Below, piece by piece: positions 35,511 through 46,825 of a stretch of 64,000 bases of DNA. The DNA comes from Karstenula rhodostoma CBS 690.94. Lineage: Eukaryota; Ascomycota; Dothideomycetes; Pleosporales; Didymosphaeriaceae. Where the stretch lies: NCBI GenBank assembly GCA_010093485.1, contig MU001495.1, positions 806,001 to 870,000 of the forward strand. The letters run 5' to 3'. How positions within the stretch are numbered: position 1 is the first letter of the stretch; every line of letters begins with the position of its first letter. The notes beneath the pieces are model-generated. The model saw only the letters and a program-made list of their open reading frames with translations. It ran no database searches and was not told the origin of the DNA. Position numbers and translations under genes: made by a program.

Positions 35511-36328
35511 GGGTGTTGAGGGGTGAAGAGGAGGAGGAGTTAGGGTGGTAGAGAAGAGGGGTAGTGGTGGAATGGAGAGGCGGGTTGGCGTTTCTCCTTA
35601 AGGTATACCAGGTGGCTTTCAGATATGGTTTTTGTGATTGGAAATTCGCTTCTGTGTTCTCCCGGGGGTGTTTTATAGGGAGAATGGGATAGGCAAGTGT
35701 GCGTCAGGTCTGGCCTGGACGCTGTTGGTAGGCGTGGAGCGAGAGTGTTCTGTTCGGTAGAGGTAAGAGGGTCAGCATGATAGGGGTGTGGTTGAATGAA
35801 GATATGGCGGATGGTGATTCACGGGTCCGACACGGGTCGCGCAATGGTTGATTTGAAGTAGACAATGAACCATAATAACTGTATGGACGTGGAGAGGAAG
35901 ATTCGAGGGTGGATGCGATGTGAGCGTTAGGGCACTTTCACACTGTGAGTGTGTCCTCGGTGGTGTTGCAGAAAGCAGATGCGTGCCAACCTTTTCGCCT
36001 CAGTCTTGAGCACGCCATTTGGCAAACTGCTTGAGACAAGATGCCGTCTGCAGTCTAGGTGATTTTTCACGAGCTGCAGACTTTCAACTCAATTCAACTC
36101 GCCCCCTGCCATCAAACGGCGTGTGCTTGCGCAACGGTCAAGAAACTCAGGTTGATTAGCCATCTAGACATCTGAACGCGTACCTTTGGCTGCCAGATTA
36201 CCACGCCCCTCGACGCTCTTCTCCCCAAAGAAGTCGCTCACCACACCTCTACTCTGTATCTCGACTCCACACCTCGACCTCGACTACATATCCCACCTCT
36301 ACAACTCCCTTCGAGACCTCATCTCCAA
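35511..36328. other. intergenic, no gene seen
   Basis: No supported gene. The right end is a pyrimidine/ACC-rich leader before the small gene at 36329. Confidence 0.5.
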
Positions 36329-36664
36329 ATGGCATCTCCCACCACCACCAACCCCGAGGCCTCACAGCAACACATTCACGGCCTGTTCTACAAGATGCTC
36401 TTCAAAGCAGCGCTCAAGAACAAGGGCATCGATGAGGCCCGAGCTAGTAACGCTCCCCACTTTGATGTACGGTTGAACCTCCGTGAGTACTAGCTAAGAG
36501 TCATAGTCGCCGAGCGTTTAAGCCGGGAATCCATCACCGCCAACTTCCCTGCCGTCAAAGCCCGCACGAAGCGTGATTCCCCCGTGGGAAGCGAGCGCCG
36601 CAAGCGCGTGCGTAAGGTGCGCGCTGTGCGTGCTGTGCGCAAGGCGAAGTTTGCTTCATCGTAG
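36329..36664 (+). CDS. small basic two-exon protein, 91 aa
   Basis: Exons 36329-36446 and 36507-36664, joined by a 60-nt intron (GTAACG donor, TACTAGCTAAG branch region, CATAG acceptor) that splits an Ile codon. The N-terminus is polar, then a predicted helix HGLFYKMLFKAALKNKGIDE runs across the intron into AIAERLSRESITANFPAVKA. The C-terminus is very basic (GSERRKRVRKVRAVRAVRKA), which suggests nuclear or nucleic-acid location. I recognise no family. The helix resembles that of the small gene at 37832 (pattern Y.M...LKN..I.....[IV]AE.L), with the intron at almost the same place, so the two may be paralogues. Without splicing the frame ends at 36493. Confidence 0.55.
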
Positions 36665-37831
36665 AGGGCGAAATGGGGCTGCTTGATCATGCGTAAGGTA
36701 TGTCGGCGAGGATTGGCAGCGGGTATGTATCTGAGCTGATGAGGTGGAGGTCGAGGATATTTTCAGTCTTGGCTATCGCTTTGCGGAATATATATCTGGC
36801 GGGTTGGACGTCAATAAATTCAAAGGGAATGGGCAAATGTTGTTATCTGGGGCGGATGGGTTTACTTGCGGTCATGGACATGGGTCAAGAGTTTTGGAAC
36901 TTAAGAGCGTTAGTCTTATCTAGTATTGGCCCTTGATAATAGGCTCTTATGAAGGAGTATCTCGGGTTAGAGCCATACGGTTAGTCAAGGCTAGCGACGC
37001 TCAGAGACTGATCTGAGGAGAGCATGGTTTTGTACACATGGTCACGAATATATCATCCTATTCATAAACCACGAACGACGATCGTGCAAGTGGTTCGTGA
37101 AACTATGCAAATCGGACTCCGCAGATACACAATCGTAACAAGGCCGCTCTTTTAGTTGGCCCACACGTTGCACCAAGTTAGTCACGGCCAACACGTAAAC
37201 TGCGGGCTCATGGCCAACTTTGGCACGAAAGCGCAAGCCAAAACGCAATCGAGCCGTACTAGGACCCATTGTGGGTTGATCTGCGAATTCACATCTTGGT
37301 TGACTATGGAGGGCATTGAAGTGGGAGCAATAAAGATCGTGACATCTAAGGTACAAGTGCTGCTGCTAGAAAAGGGGTAATCTTGTACCGGATTCATGAC
37401 TAGATGGTGACATGCATGTGTAGTCTATTGTCCGGGCCTAGTGACGATCGTTTGTCTCATCTCGACGCATGTGTGCATGTGTTGGAGTGAATATATACCT
37501 GATTTGTCCAGCTCTCCAAGTTCCTCTCTCTAGCCAGTCCCATTACCATATTTATGCTTTCCATCTCCTTGCGTAATCTAAGATATGCCAACAGAATCGA
37601 GAATATAGGCTTGGCATCTAAGTGTGTTTTCTTACAAGTGAATACTCCCTGGAGTTTGCCAACACCCAAGCGCGTTAAGAAATTTCCTCCCGTTTGTTTC
37701 CCGTTTCTACAGTCACGTCGTTCGCTCTCATGGGTCACCGGCAAACGCTCCTGCGCCTACATAACACAGTCTCGCAGTATACTTAGTGTACCTCACACAA
37801 CCCTTTGCCGAGCAACTGACTACCTTCAACC
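36665..37831. other. intergenic, no gene seen
   Basis: About 1.2 kb, many stops in all frames, moderately AT-rich; no repeat or RNA gene recognised. Confidence 0.5.
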
Positions 37832-38206
37832 ATGTCCGACCCCAAGCTCAAAGCCGAGCTTTACCAGATGGTTCGCACGGAACTGAAGAACACCCACATT
37901 CCCGTCATCAAGAAGGTAAACGAAACCTCAATCGACTGTGCGTGATAGCTATTACTGTGCTGACTCACGTACTTGAAGGTAGCAGAAGAGCTCGAAACCA
38001 CGTTCAATGAGTGGTATCTCACGGTCTTCGCACTCTCGTCGGAGGTCAAAACTGGCGATGATGCGAAGATGGTAGATGGGATAAACAAGGCTGAGGCGGC
38101 GATGGAGAAATTTAGGAAGGTACTGACGGATGTGGCACCTAAATTGACGCAGTGGAAGAAGCTGTTGGAGAAGTGGGGGATGCCCGAGGGTCCGGCGGGA
38201 ATGTGA
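37832..38206 (+). CDS. small helical two-exon protein, 103 aa
   Basis: Exons 37832-37915 and 37979-38206 with a 63-nt intron in phase 0 (GTAAAC donor, TGCTGAC branch point, GAAG acceptor). The protein is almost entirely predicted helix: DPKLKAELYQMVRTELKNTH, then IPVIKKVAEELETTFNEWYL, followed by DDAKMVDGINKAEAAMEKFR and APKLTQWKKLLEKWGMPEG. No signal peptide, membrane segment or known domain. Its first helix and intron position match those of the 91-aa protein at 36329. The start context (ACCATGTC) is good. Function unknown. Confidence 0.65.
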
Positions 38207-39332
38207 GAGGTGGTGGGAAGGACACTTTCGGAATTGCCTGCCCTTTGGGCCTGAGGTGATAGATTATGCTCACCGTGCTTGTGCGGAACTCCTAATTTGG
38301 TCTTTTGAGTGGGTAGTTTGGTACAACGACCCTGAATATACATAAAGTTCTATCGCACTCAACATGGTAAGTGACGCTACGGGGTATGGAATGTACCATG
38401 CACAGCGGTTTTCGGGCCAACCATTGTATGCTGTATCAGTTCATCTCCTGGCTCGGCTCGTTTCCACGTGCCGTTTAGTCAGCCCTGTAATTTAACGATA
38501 TTCTTTTTTGTTTCACTCTATTCTCATTACCACAAAACTCCACACTGTTGATCCACCAGCCAGAATGTCAAGGTTTTCCGAGGCTACTGAGGATTCTCAA
38601 GTTGATTATGTTTCCACGGCTCTGAGCTTAACAAGAACATAGTCGATAGCTTTTCGAGCGATAAGCATGTGCCCTTCGAGACACTTTTTATAGTCGCGGA
38701 TCGACGACGTCATCAAATTCGAGTGCTTGACCCATGAAATTGGCCGGGTACGATCTCGCTTCATGCTCAAGCTCTGCGACATTGCCGGAGAAGAGTATGT
38801 CATTTATTATATACATAAATACAATCACACATTCGACAATATTCTGCTCATTGTAGCTATCTATCGCAACAAAAAGTACCGTAAGCCTTTGGGCATTCTT
38901 TTCGGACCGTGGAGATCTTGAATAATGAATCTTCTTGTAGCACCCTCCCAAGGAGAATACCATTGGTCCTGGCTTTACTTGTCGAACTCGAATTTGTTCA
39001 CACGGAGATTGCGACTAAAGAGAACTATGTTACCCTTTTTGGTTAGCCGCGACCACCTCCCATCAACACCACGCCTGTGCACGTACATTGGCTATCGTGC
39101 AAACATCCTTCACACTCAGAAGTCGAAACCCAAACGCCTCCGTTTTCGAGTGTTCAAATCCGCTCCAGCAGATCTACTTCTCCCTTCTTTCCGACATAGT
39201 CAACCAAAATGGCGCAATCGCCTCGTCGGATGATGCACTCTCCCCAACCTTCAACCACACACAGTCCGTTCTTCCCCGACAACCTTACCCAACCACTCTT
39301 TCTTATCTTCGCCTCCATTATAATTATCAGTG
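38207..39332. other. intergenic, no gene supported
   Basis: Contains only short frames, for example around 38563 (ATG in good context but 25 codons) and on the minus strand at 38606-38803. I could not assemble a gene from them. Confidence 0.45.
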
Positions 39333-39940
39333 ATGACCGAAGATACCAGAATCACGCGTTCCGTCCGGTGCAACTGCGGCAAGGTCTCATTCACGGTAAC
39401 CGGCATCGACAAGCTCGCCGTGCACTGCTACTGCACAAACTGCCAGCGCACGACGGGCTCGGCGTTTGCACACAACCATCGATTCAGCGAGGCCTCTATC
39501 GCTTTTGACAGAGGCGAGGAATTCGTCAAGCAGTATGCGGATGGAAACACGGACTCGAAACGACTTATGCTCAGACATTTCTGTATAAACTGTGTAAGTG
39601 GGCTGTTATCCACTGCACAGGAGATATTTAAAGCAGTTAAAGAGATGGTAAATTCCGCGTGGTGTGATATCTCAAGGCTGATACGCTGGCGTACAGGGCT
39701 CACCTTTGTTCTTGAAAAGCACCGCCGTCGCTGATTTCATCGCGGTACACGAAGGCTCCACGACGGACAAAACGAAATCTCAGCCGGTGCTGGAGCTGTT
39801 TGCTCATGAAAAGTATCCGTGGATTGGCGATGTTAAAGGTATGTTCAACGTGATATTGTGCGCGTGTTTTGGATTCCGCTAATCTTCGGCCAGGGGAATA
39901 CGGTGGTCCGCCGCCATTTCCATGGGATCCCCAGCCTTGA
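39333..39940 (+). CDS. GFA/CENP-V-domain zinc protein
   Basis: Small zinc protein of the glutathione-dependent formaldehyde-activating enzyme (GFA) fold; most fungal members have no proven activity. Exons 39333-39593, 39697-39838 and 39894-39940 join in phase to 149 residues. Zinc ligands: CNC in VRCNCGKVSFTVTG, CYCTNC in HCYCTNCQRTTGSAF, and CINC at the end of exon 1, completed by GSPLF from exon 2. The rest of the fold is visible as FSEASIAFDRGEEFVKQYA and YPWIGDVKGEYGG; the protein ends in PPPFPWDPQP. Without splicing the second CxxC would be followed by nonsense sequence, so the introns are secure. Cytosolic, no signal peptide. Confidence 0.88.
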
Positions 39941-42108
39941 AGTAGTTTGCGGTCTTGTCAGGGGTGCGTACATTGGGTGCCGCTGTTAGTTTTTAGACAC
40001 GAACAGTGAAATGGTGAAGAGTCAAAGAGCATGCCGGAGTGGACTCTAATTCCAAAGTGTCCTTCTCCCTCAGAGAACGAGCTTAAACCATGTAACAGAT
40101 ATACCCCGCTCAAAGATAATAATTGTCACTTTAAAGTCAGCCAAGCAAGATATACCGAGCAAAGTCAAATTCAATCCGAATAAGACCTAGTGCATACAAC
40201 AGCAAAAAAAAAACAGATATCCCATCAGGACCTTCCCCAGATGCTAACCCACCGGCCCACCGGGATAAACCCCGTAGATGCCACGTCTCTACCAACCCTC
40301 TAGATCACGCGCCCCGATCCCAATCTACCACCAAGCTCTCACATCCGGTAGACCAGGGCCGTCTCTGCACGCTTATCTATGTGAATAAGATATCAAGCTG
40401 GGATAGGGCAGGGTATGTATGACCGACTCGGTTTACCCGCCGGCTCTTTAGCCGACGGTACCGAGCGAAGGTCAGACGGAGGCTGCATGCATGTCAAGGC
40501 TCTGCATCCAGGTGACCGGGCGTGTGTTGGTGGAAACGAAACATGCATGCATGCGCAGAGTACGTGGCCTGGTCCTCTTTCCTTGGCGATGTGATGTGAT
40601 CGAGGCGCGCGAAGAAAAGGACCAGTGAGCTGTGTGGAGGCCGAGGCATTGATGAGCGTGGAGAAGCAGTGTGTTGGTATATGGGGTGTCGAATAGGTAG
40701 ATCGGTGTTTTACATTGCTGCAGTGCTGCTACCACATGTATGTGGTGGGAGAGTGTTACGCGGCATACGTTCTCCCGTCGATCTAACGGTTCGAAGGCCG
40801 TAGCCGTCGCGATAAGATGTAGAAGAGTTACGCGTTTAGCATGGCGTCTGAAATATCTCTAAGATTAAAGCCAACGCTTGGTTCAATGCACCCGCAGAAA
40901 AGGTAGTTCAGAGTCCGTTGTTGCATTAGGGTTGGGGTTAGGGTTATGTGTTCCGCGTCCTCGGATCGCAGCGCAGATGGCACTGCCAGAAATGGGATCT
41001 TGGGCGCTGAATTCAACCATCAAAGTAATTCCAAACGGGAAGTAAGCCGATGGCGGCTTAATATGCAGAATAAGTAGGTGGGTCGATCTGTTTGCGTCCG
41101 CGGACTCACCTCTTATGCTATGCCATGCGTTGAACACTACTGGCTTGCGGCGCGCCCTAATGTAGAAACTGACTATCTATGGATGATGAGTTGGGTCTTT
41201 CTGTTCTTCTTGTAACATCCATCACTGTTAGTCGAAAAACACCCCTCGCCGAAACGAAACGAGCTTCCGAACACCAATATTCTTATAACAGATCTGGATA
41301 GACTTCTATTAGGTTTAAACACCTTCATTCCTATACACTACTATGACCAACCCGTAGAGCAAAAATTACGACAGTATTAAGTACACTGTCAGTTATTCAA
41401 TTTATAGTGTCTAACCTTACTGCAGCTTTCAGCCCCTATTCTACTATCGCTACTAAAGTATTTTAACTTTTCAGAGGGTCTAAACGATGCTTGCCCCAGA
41501 TAAGAATATATATTAAAATTATAGTAATATTCAGTATGCGTGAGCATGTACTCCGAGTTTATCCGTTAAGAGGGAACTTTAGGGTCTCTTAGCGTGTGTA
41601 AGCGAGGATCTGTAAAGAAATCTTGGATGATTACTAACCTTGGATTGTATTATATGTACGCTATACTAAGAAGGGACGAGGTCTTCTAGAAGTGTCCATA
41701 CTAGGTCACATGGTGGCTATCTTGGCGAAATTGCTGCCAGGTGCCATGCCGAAGTAAAGCACACAGGCACAGATGCGTCACTTCTTATGACGACATGTAT
41801 GTAGTCGTAGCAGAAACCAGACTACAAGCGGAGGCAAAGGAACAGCTAGCCACACCTATGGTTGAGTCTATCGGCAGAGCGTCTGCCAAACATCTGCATC
41901 CGGGCATAGCTGCACGCAACTGCGGCTGAAACCGTGTACGAATCAATCAATCATTTTACCGGCTAATCTAACCTGCAACCCTTTCTGTTGGCGTTATACC
42001 TCTTTAGGGCAAAGCCAAGCCGAGCGCGCTTATTTCAAGTTGACTTAACCTGCAACCTCCCAGTCTTTCTCCATGATCCTTTGACTTTATTCGAGTACAG
42101 GCATATCA
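39941..42108. other. 2.2-kb gene-free stretch with a telomere-like motif and an AT-rich part
   Basis: No supported gene. Includes a short TTAGGG-like array at 40927-40946 and an AT-rich tract at about 41.2-41.7 kb, dense in stops, that may be an old mutated repeat; no terminal repeats were found. Confidence 0.5.
40927..40946. repeat. interstitial telomere-like TTAGGG motif
   Basis: Three near-perfect units, TTAGGGTTGGGGTTAGGGTT, with the middle one altered to TTGGGG. TTAGGG is the telomere repeat of filamentous ascomycetes. Confidence 0.5.
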
Positions 42109-42683
42109 ATGACCGAACCATTCATGATCAACGTGGGCGGCCGCACGTTCACTACACTCAAGTCTACACTTGAACAGTCACCATTCTTAAACGCAATGCT
42201 CTCGAATCAATGGGCTGACAGGACTTGTTACGTCAACGGGATGCCTTTCGTCGATCGAAGTCCCCTTCTATTCGAGCATATTCTAGACTTCTTACGAAGC
42301 TCCGCACCTCCCATTTTCTGGACTCGGACGAATGGCTTTGATCTGCCTTTATATGCAAGCTTAATCCATGAAGCTGAGTATTTCCAACTTGAGGCGCTTA
42401 CTACTTGGATCCGAAGCGAGCAGTACATCAAGACAATCTTGATCACTTCATCTATGGAAGTAATACCACTGAATGAATGCGGTGATGGAAAGTCGCATTT
42501 GGGCAACATCGAACAAGAATTCGAACCTGGGGATGTATCGACTGCATCTAGATCCGGCAAGTCTACTACTTATTGCAAACGACTTCTGCTGCGAAAGAGT
42601 AGATTGCAGCTTCCAGTTAGTGATCATGTACTTATAATTACGTGTATCTTGACTAATACATGCTGTTAAAGGAAAGCCTCTAA
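42109..42683 (+). CDS. BTB/POZ protein of the T1 (KCTD-like) type
   Basis: Protein-interaction domain of the potassium-channel-tetramerisation type, often a substrate adaptor for Cullin-3 ubiquitin ligases. The domain fills residues 4-105: FMINVGGRTFTTLKSTLEQS, then the loop DRTCYVNGMPFVDRSPLLF (relatives have FIDRDP), EHILDFLRSSAP, and the closing helices FDLPLYASLIHEAEYFQLEA. The remaining 65 residues are unremarkable. I prefer an intron at 42616-42671 (GTTAGT donor, TGACTAATA branch point, AAAG acceptor), ending the protein after LQLPESL at 42683 (172 aa). Reading through instead gives 186 aa ending at 42669, with a tail that looks non-coding. Confidence 0.75.
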
Positions 42684-42949
42684 CTCAATCAATACACACA
42701 AGACACTCCACGGCGTTTATCCAGTTCTTTGAAAAGTTAGGTAAGAAGAAGTAGGCACAGTATATGACTTTGGGCTTAGAATATGGAAATGTCACGAGAC
42801 TCTTGGCTGGACTGTTGGAGCTGGGAAATCCCAAGACCAATGCCGGAGAGGGGGTTTATTCTGCTAGTGTGGAAATGTGGAAAAGGGATGTAGTAGAGGC
42901 AATTGCCTTGTCTGGAAAGCGATGACAGAATCAGGAAACGGAGATACTT

Positions 42950-43438
42950 ATGCTATCCCGGATTTACGGCATGCACCGCAGCGCAACTACTAGGTCACCA
43001 CATCACAGCTTCGAGTATCCAGACTCGCACCGACGGTGGAGTAACACACCTCACCTCACCACCAGCACAAAGTCCCACCTCACCCAGTATCCCACTTACC
43101 TCCCACCCCCTAACCCAGACGGCAAAACCCTCCGCGCCGACATTAAAACCCCCAGCGCACACTCCACACACTCCACACCCTCTTCCCCCTCCTCCTCGGC
43201 CTCAACCCCCCCAAAACACCCAACATCCTCCATCCCCCCACCCGCCTCACTTCTACACCCCGACCCCACCGTCCCCCCAGACGAACTCCCCATCGACCCA
43301 GCCGCCCCCTCATCCCGCTCATCCAATGACGCCCTCGCCCCACAACTTACCAGACATATACCCCGCCCCCCGCGGATTCAGCACGACCGCCTAGTGGTGT
43401 TAGTGTTAGTGGTGTTAGTCTGGGGGGTACAGTTTTAG
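42950..43438 (+). CDS. low-complexity Pro/Ser/Thr-rich frame, doubtful
   Basis: 162-codon frame. Its middle (PNPDGKTLRADIKTPSAHST to SNDALAPQL) has C-ending codons as in real genes here, but its two ends do not look coding, and a competing Pro-rich frame overlaps. It may be one exon of a small gene or a fragment; I could not find confident splice sites. Confidence 0.3.
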   Translation: MLSRIYGMHRSATTRSPHHSFEYPDSHRRWSNTPHLTTSTKSHLTQYPTYLPPPNPDGKTLRADIKTPSAHSTHSTPSSPSSSASTPPKHPTSSIPPPASLLHPDPTVPPDELPIDPAAPSSRSSNDALAPQLTRHIPRPPRIQHDRLVVLVLVVLVWGVQF

Positions 43439-45039
43439 GACGCCATCGTAAGGTTGGTGTTTTGTGCCGTGTTCCAGGTGGCTTTAGATTTAGTAAAGCG
43501 CAGGAAGGAGGTTTGATGGAGTGGGGATACTGCGTTGGTGGTGCTGGATGGGAGAGAGGGCATTTTCGGTGGGGAGGTTTTTGCACTATACACCCGCTGA
43601 GACGTGGTGTAGCAGGTGAATACTATGCTGAGTGAGGTGAGTAAATGAGTAAATTTGAGACATCGTCGACTACCACGGTCAGAGTCTGTTTTACAGTTTG
43701 AAATCCATTGTCTCGTGCTGTGAAAGACGACATTGTGAGCGTAGCCTTGAGGTACTCATGTCTGCACAATGCGCTCGCGGCTGCGCTGATGGTGTGCTAT
43801 CATTGTGCGCATCGAATCCATTCAACAAGCAGCAATAGACCAGCACAGCCAAAGCCCGTTCTATATCTCTGAAACCACTATCCTGCGGGGAAATGCTAAA
43901 ACACTGGGTCGCGGCGGGGTACTGGCGAAGGGCTGAACAGTGGCTGTCAACGGCGCGAATGGGTTTGGGCCGAGACCCGCGACGGTTTACTCAACAGCTC
44001 AGAGCTGAGACATGCCAACTGTCTTCCGACATCCCCACATCCTTTGCGATATCACCACACTAGAATACGTTCACCTTTCTCGGGTCTGCGGATTTCGATG
44101 TTGACGTCACTCGAATGCTTACTTGAGGCGCTTCAAGATCAGCATGGGCGGCTTCGACTCCTTCCAACAGGAAGCGAGCGGATGTCATCATTGTCCAGAG
44201 CCATTGTTGGTAGCAAATCCAAGCAAAGAAACGAAGGCTTGTCTACACGTGCTTGTGTAGCATTGACAGCTAGTATGTGCGAGGTGGCGTCGCCAGGCTG
44301 ACATTCGCCTGAGGCCGAATGCAAGCCTCCAGAGGAAGGGCACAAGTCCGTGGTGTACACTGTACTCGGGCGTGCACGGCCATCTCACTGTTACGGGGCA
44401 GAGAACTACGCCTGGGGCAGGTGGCCCTTTCGGACTTGGGTGCTGATCGGAGAAGCAGACGGCCATTCTGGGTTAGTGCTGGACGAATGTGGAGGTGTGG
44501 AGGCAAGGCAGAGACGAATACGGGCTTGTCCGTGAAGATCTGGGTAGAGTTGGGAAAAGGACTGATGGCGTTTTGGAGGTGCGGTCGTGGTCGGCGGTGC
44601 TGCGACCTGTGTGGGCGGACTTCGTCGGTGGCATGGTCAGGGTCCTGCGTGGCACAGGGAACGAAAGGGTCCGAGATGCGGAGTAGCAGCCGCACGACGC
44701 TCAACGGTAGATTGTGAGATGCACGCCGTTGTTGCGCGAGGGTGTTGGCATTTCATCGTGATAGGTGGCAGGACGTGAGGGCTGTCGGCGAATGACGGCG
44801 CATTAGACTGGCGATGGCCATCACTTGCGAGCACCCCGGAGTAGCGTGGTCTGCTCAATCTACAGGTGCCGGCGCGCACCGAGAGTCCGCTATCGCCATC
44901 CGTGATCGTGTGCAACGCGACAGAATACGACCTCTCCGAGTCTGCTGTGCAAGCTGACTGCGACGTCGCCTGCGCCGGTCCCCCATGGAGAAGCAACGAG
45001 GTGAATGGCTGCGCGGCCGAGCACGGTGTTTCGGAATGA
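43439..45039. other. intergenic, left flank of the transposon
   Basis: 1.6 kb of non-AT-rich DNA without a supported gene; overlapping frames on both strands at 44.1-44.8 kb lack coding character. The transposon target duplication begins at 45040. Confidence 0.5.
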
Positions 45040-45048
45040 CTCTCGATG
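45040..45048. repeat. left copy of the 9-bp target site duplication
   Basis: CTCTCGATG, identical to 48536-48544. Confidence 0.85.
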
Positions 45049-45131
45049 GGATCCACGTCGCGGGCAGGGATCCACGTCGCGGGCAGGCCTCTAAGTAATC
45101 GCGGGCAGGCCTGCAACCGAATCCAGTCAAG
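45049..45131 (+). repeat. left terminal inverted repeat, with internal 19-bp duplication
   Basis: Starts with two tandem 19-bp copies (45049-45067 and 45068-45086), each GGATCCACGTCGCGGGCAG. The rest matches the right end. The decamer CGCGGGCAGG or a one-base variant occurs three times here and twice in the right end: candidate transposase-binding sites. Confidence 0.88.
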
Positions 45132-45520
45132 TGCATGCAGGGGGTCCTGCAGGCTAAAGCACTATATAGATAAACTACATTATAGTATAATTTATTATAG
45201 GTATATAGTATTTCTTAATAGTAGAGCTACTATAATATTACTAGAGGCTTAATAAGGTAAACTTAATTAGGTAAAAGTCTAGCTATATAGGAAAGCTCTA
45301 TAATATATATATATATAAGCGCGGAAGTAGCCTATATATAAAATTAGCTTCTACTAAACCTTAAAGAATTATTTACTTATAGTATTACCTATCTTAAGTT
45401 AATCCTTACTAGTTTTTATATAGTATATAGTATATAAGTAGAGATATTAGTATATATTAAACTATAGGTAGTTACTACCTATAGAAGCTCTTCTATATAT
45501 ATATTAATATTATTATATAT

Positions 45521-45682
45521 TACCTATAGATACTATATTAGCTATCTAGAGGTAGCCTAATTATAGGCTAGTAATACCTATAGATATTATATTAACTATC
45601 TAGAAATAGCCTAATTATAGGCTAGTAATACCTATAGATACTATATTAACTACCTAAAGGTATAGTAATTATAAGCTATTAC
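45521..45682. repeat. 54-bp tandem repeat inside the transposon
   Basis: Three consecutive copies, starting at 45521, 45575 and 45629 with period 54 bp; the third is more diverged. 54 is 18 codons, so before RIP this could have been a repeated protein segment near the transposase C-terminus. Confidence 0.7.
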
Positions 45683-46369
45683 CTACTAATAAGCTCCTAT
45701 ATACTAGGTAAAAGCTATATTACTAGCTAAGTTACTAGCTAAATTACTAGCTATATTATCTAGATATCTATATTACTTAAATCTATAACTTATTTATATA
45801 GTGCCTGTATCTAATATTACTAGGTTAACTTATAGGGGACTATAAAAGTCTCTAATACTAGCTACTAGCTTATAGGTACTTATATTAGTACCTCTAATAG
45901 GTAGTTATTATTAAGGCGCTTAGCTAGTATAGGCTTATATTTAATACTCTAGATTAGGTATTTTATATATTAGATAATAGGCTTAAGTATATACTTAGTA
46001 AGTAATATATAGAGATCCTATATATATAATATCTACTAATATATATTAAAATTAATAGCTTAGAGGCTTACTAACTTATAGTCTTTCTCTATTATTATAT
46101 AGCTATAAGATATATCTATTATAATTTACTAGAGGCCTCTATAATAAAGTAAAATATATTCTATATCTTTAACTTTCCTTATATATCTATATACAAGTAT
46201 TAGTTATTAATATATAAGTATAATTATATAGTTAGTAATATAGCCCTATATAGTTTTAAATATAAAATCTAATACCTAATAAGTAATTTTACTAGTAATA
46301 ATATTATTAATAAGCTAGTAAATATTATCCTAATCTTTATAAAAGCTTATAAGGTATTTATATAGGTAT

Positions 46370-46825
46370 AAAAAATTATTATTAGTAGTATCTAGCTATT
46401 ACTTAATATAGGTATATATACCTTTAACTTTTAATATTACTATTAATCTATAATATAGGTAATAGTTTATATAATAGCTAAGTAAGGTATTTATATAGTT
46501 ATTTAGCTAGGTTTTATATAGATATTACTCTATATACAGGGATATAAATTTAATACTCTAAAGGTAATTTTTAGAGACCTTAGTAGTCTCTATATTAAGT
46601 ATTTAATAGTATATTTTTATAAAGTTCTTAGTCTTTAGTATATTAATCTAGTTAGTACTATTATAATATTAGCTAAACTCCTCTATATATATAATATATA
46701 TATAAGCCTATACTAACTTATTTATATACTATTAGTAGAGTAAGTATAGAATATCTAGGAAACTTAATATAATAGTATTAATAGTAATAAGGTCTCTATC
46801 TATAATAATAACCTTTAGCTAGACT
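46370..46825 (-). pseudogene. MULE transposase catalytic domain, RIP-degraded
   Basis: Minus-strand frame, read from 46818 downward. It shows KVIIIDRDLITINTI, the remains of the MULE DDE segment (relatives: VTDRDLALINAI). LYLLY, two stops and YINKLV follow, where relatives have LLCxWHINKNV. Further on comes YIE-YLYKT-LNNYI (relatives: YLxxxWL...). At 46440-46380 lies LKVKGIYTYIK--LDTTNNN, matching the family's RVEGxHxxLKxxLxxSxGDL. The changes are those expected of C-to-T on either strand: Trp TGG to TAG, Gln CAA to TAA, His CAT to TAT, Cys TGC to TAC. No functional protein is possible. The original frame presumably ran over most of the element from about 48.4 to 45.3 kb. Confidence 0.82.

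Noticed and set aside
38563..38963. Short frames on both strands as a broken BTB or other gene
   Set aside because: No recognisable motif survives and no intron chain joins them; evidence too weak to list as a gene.
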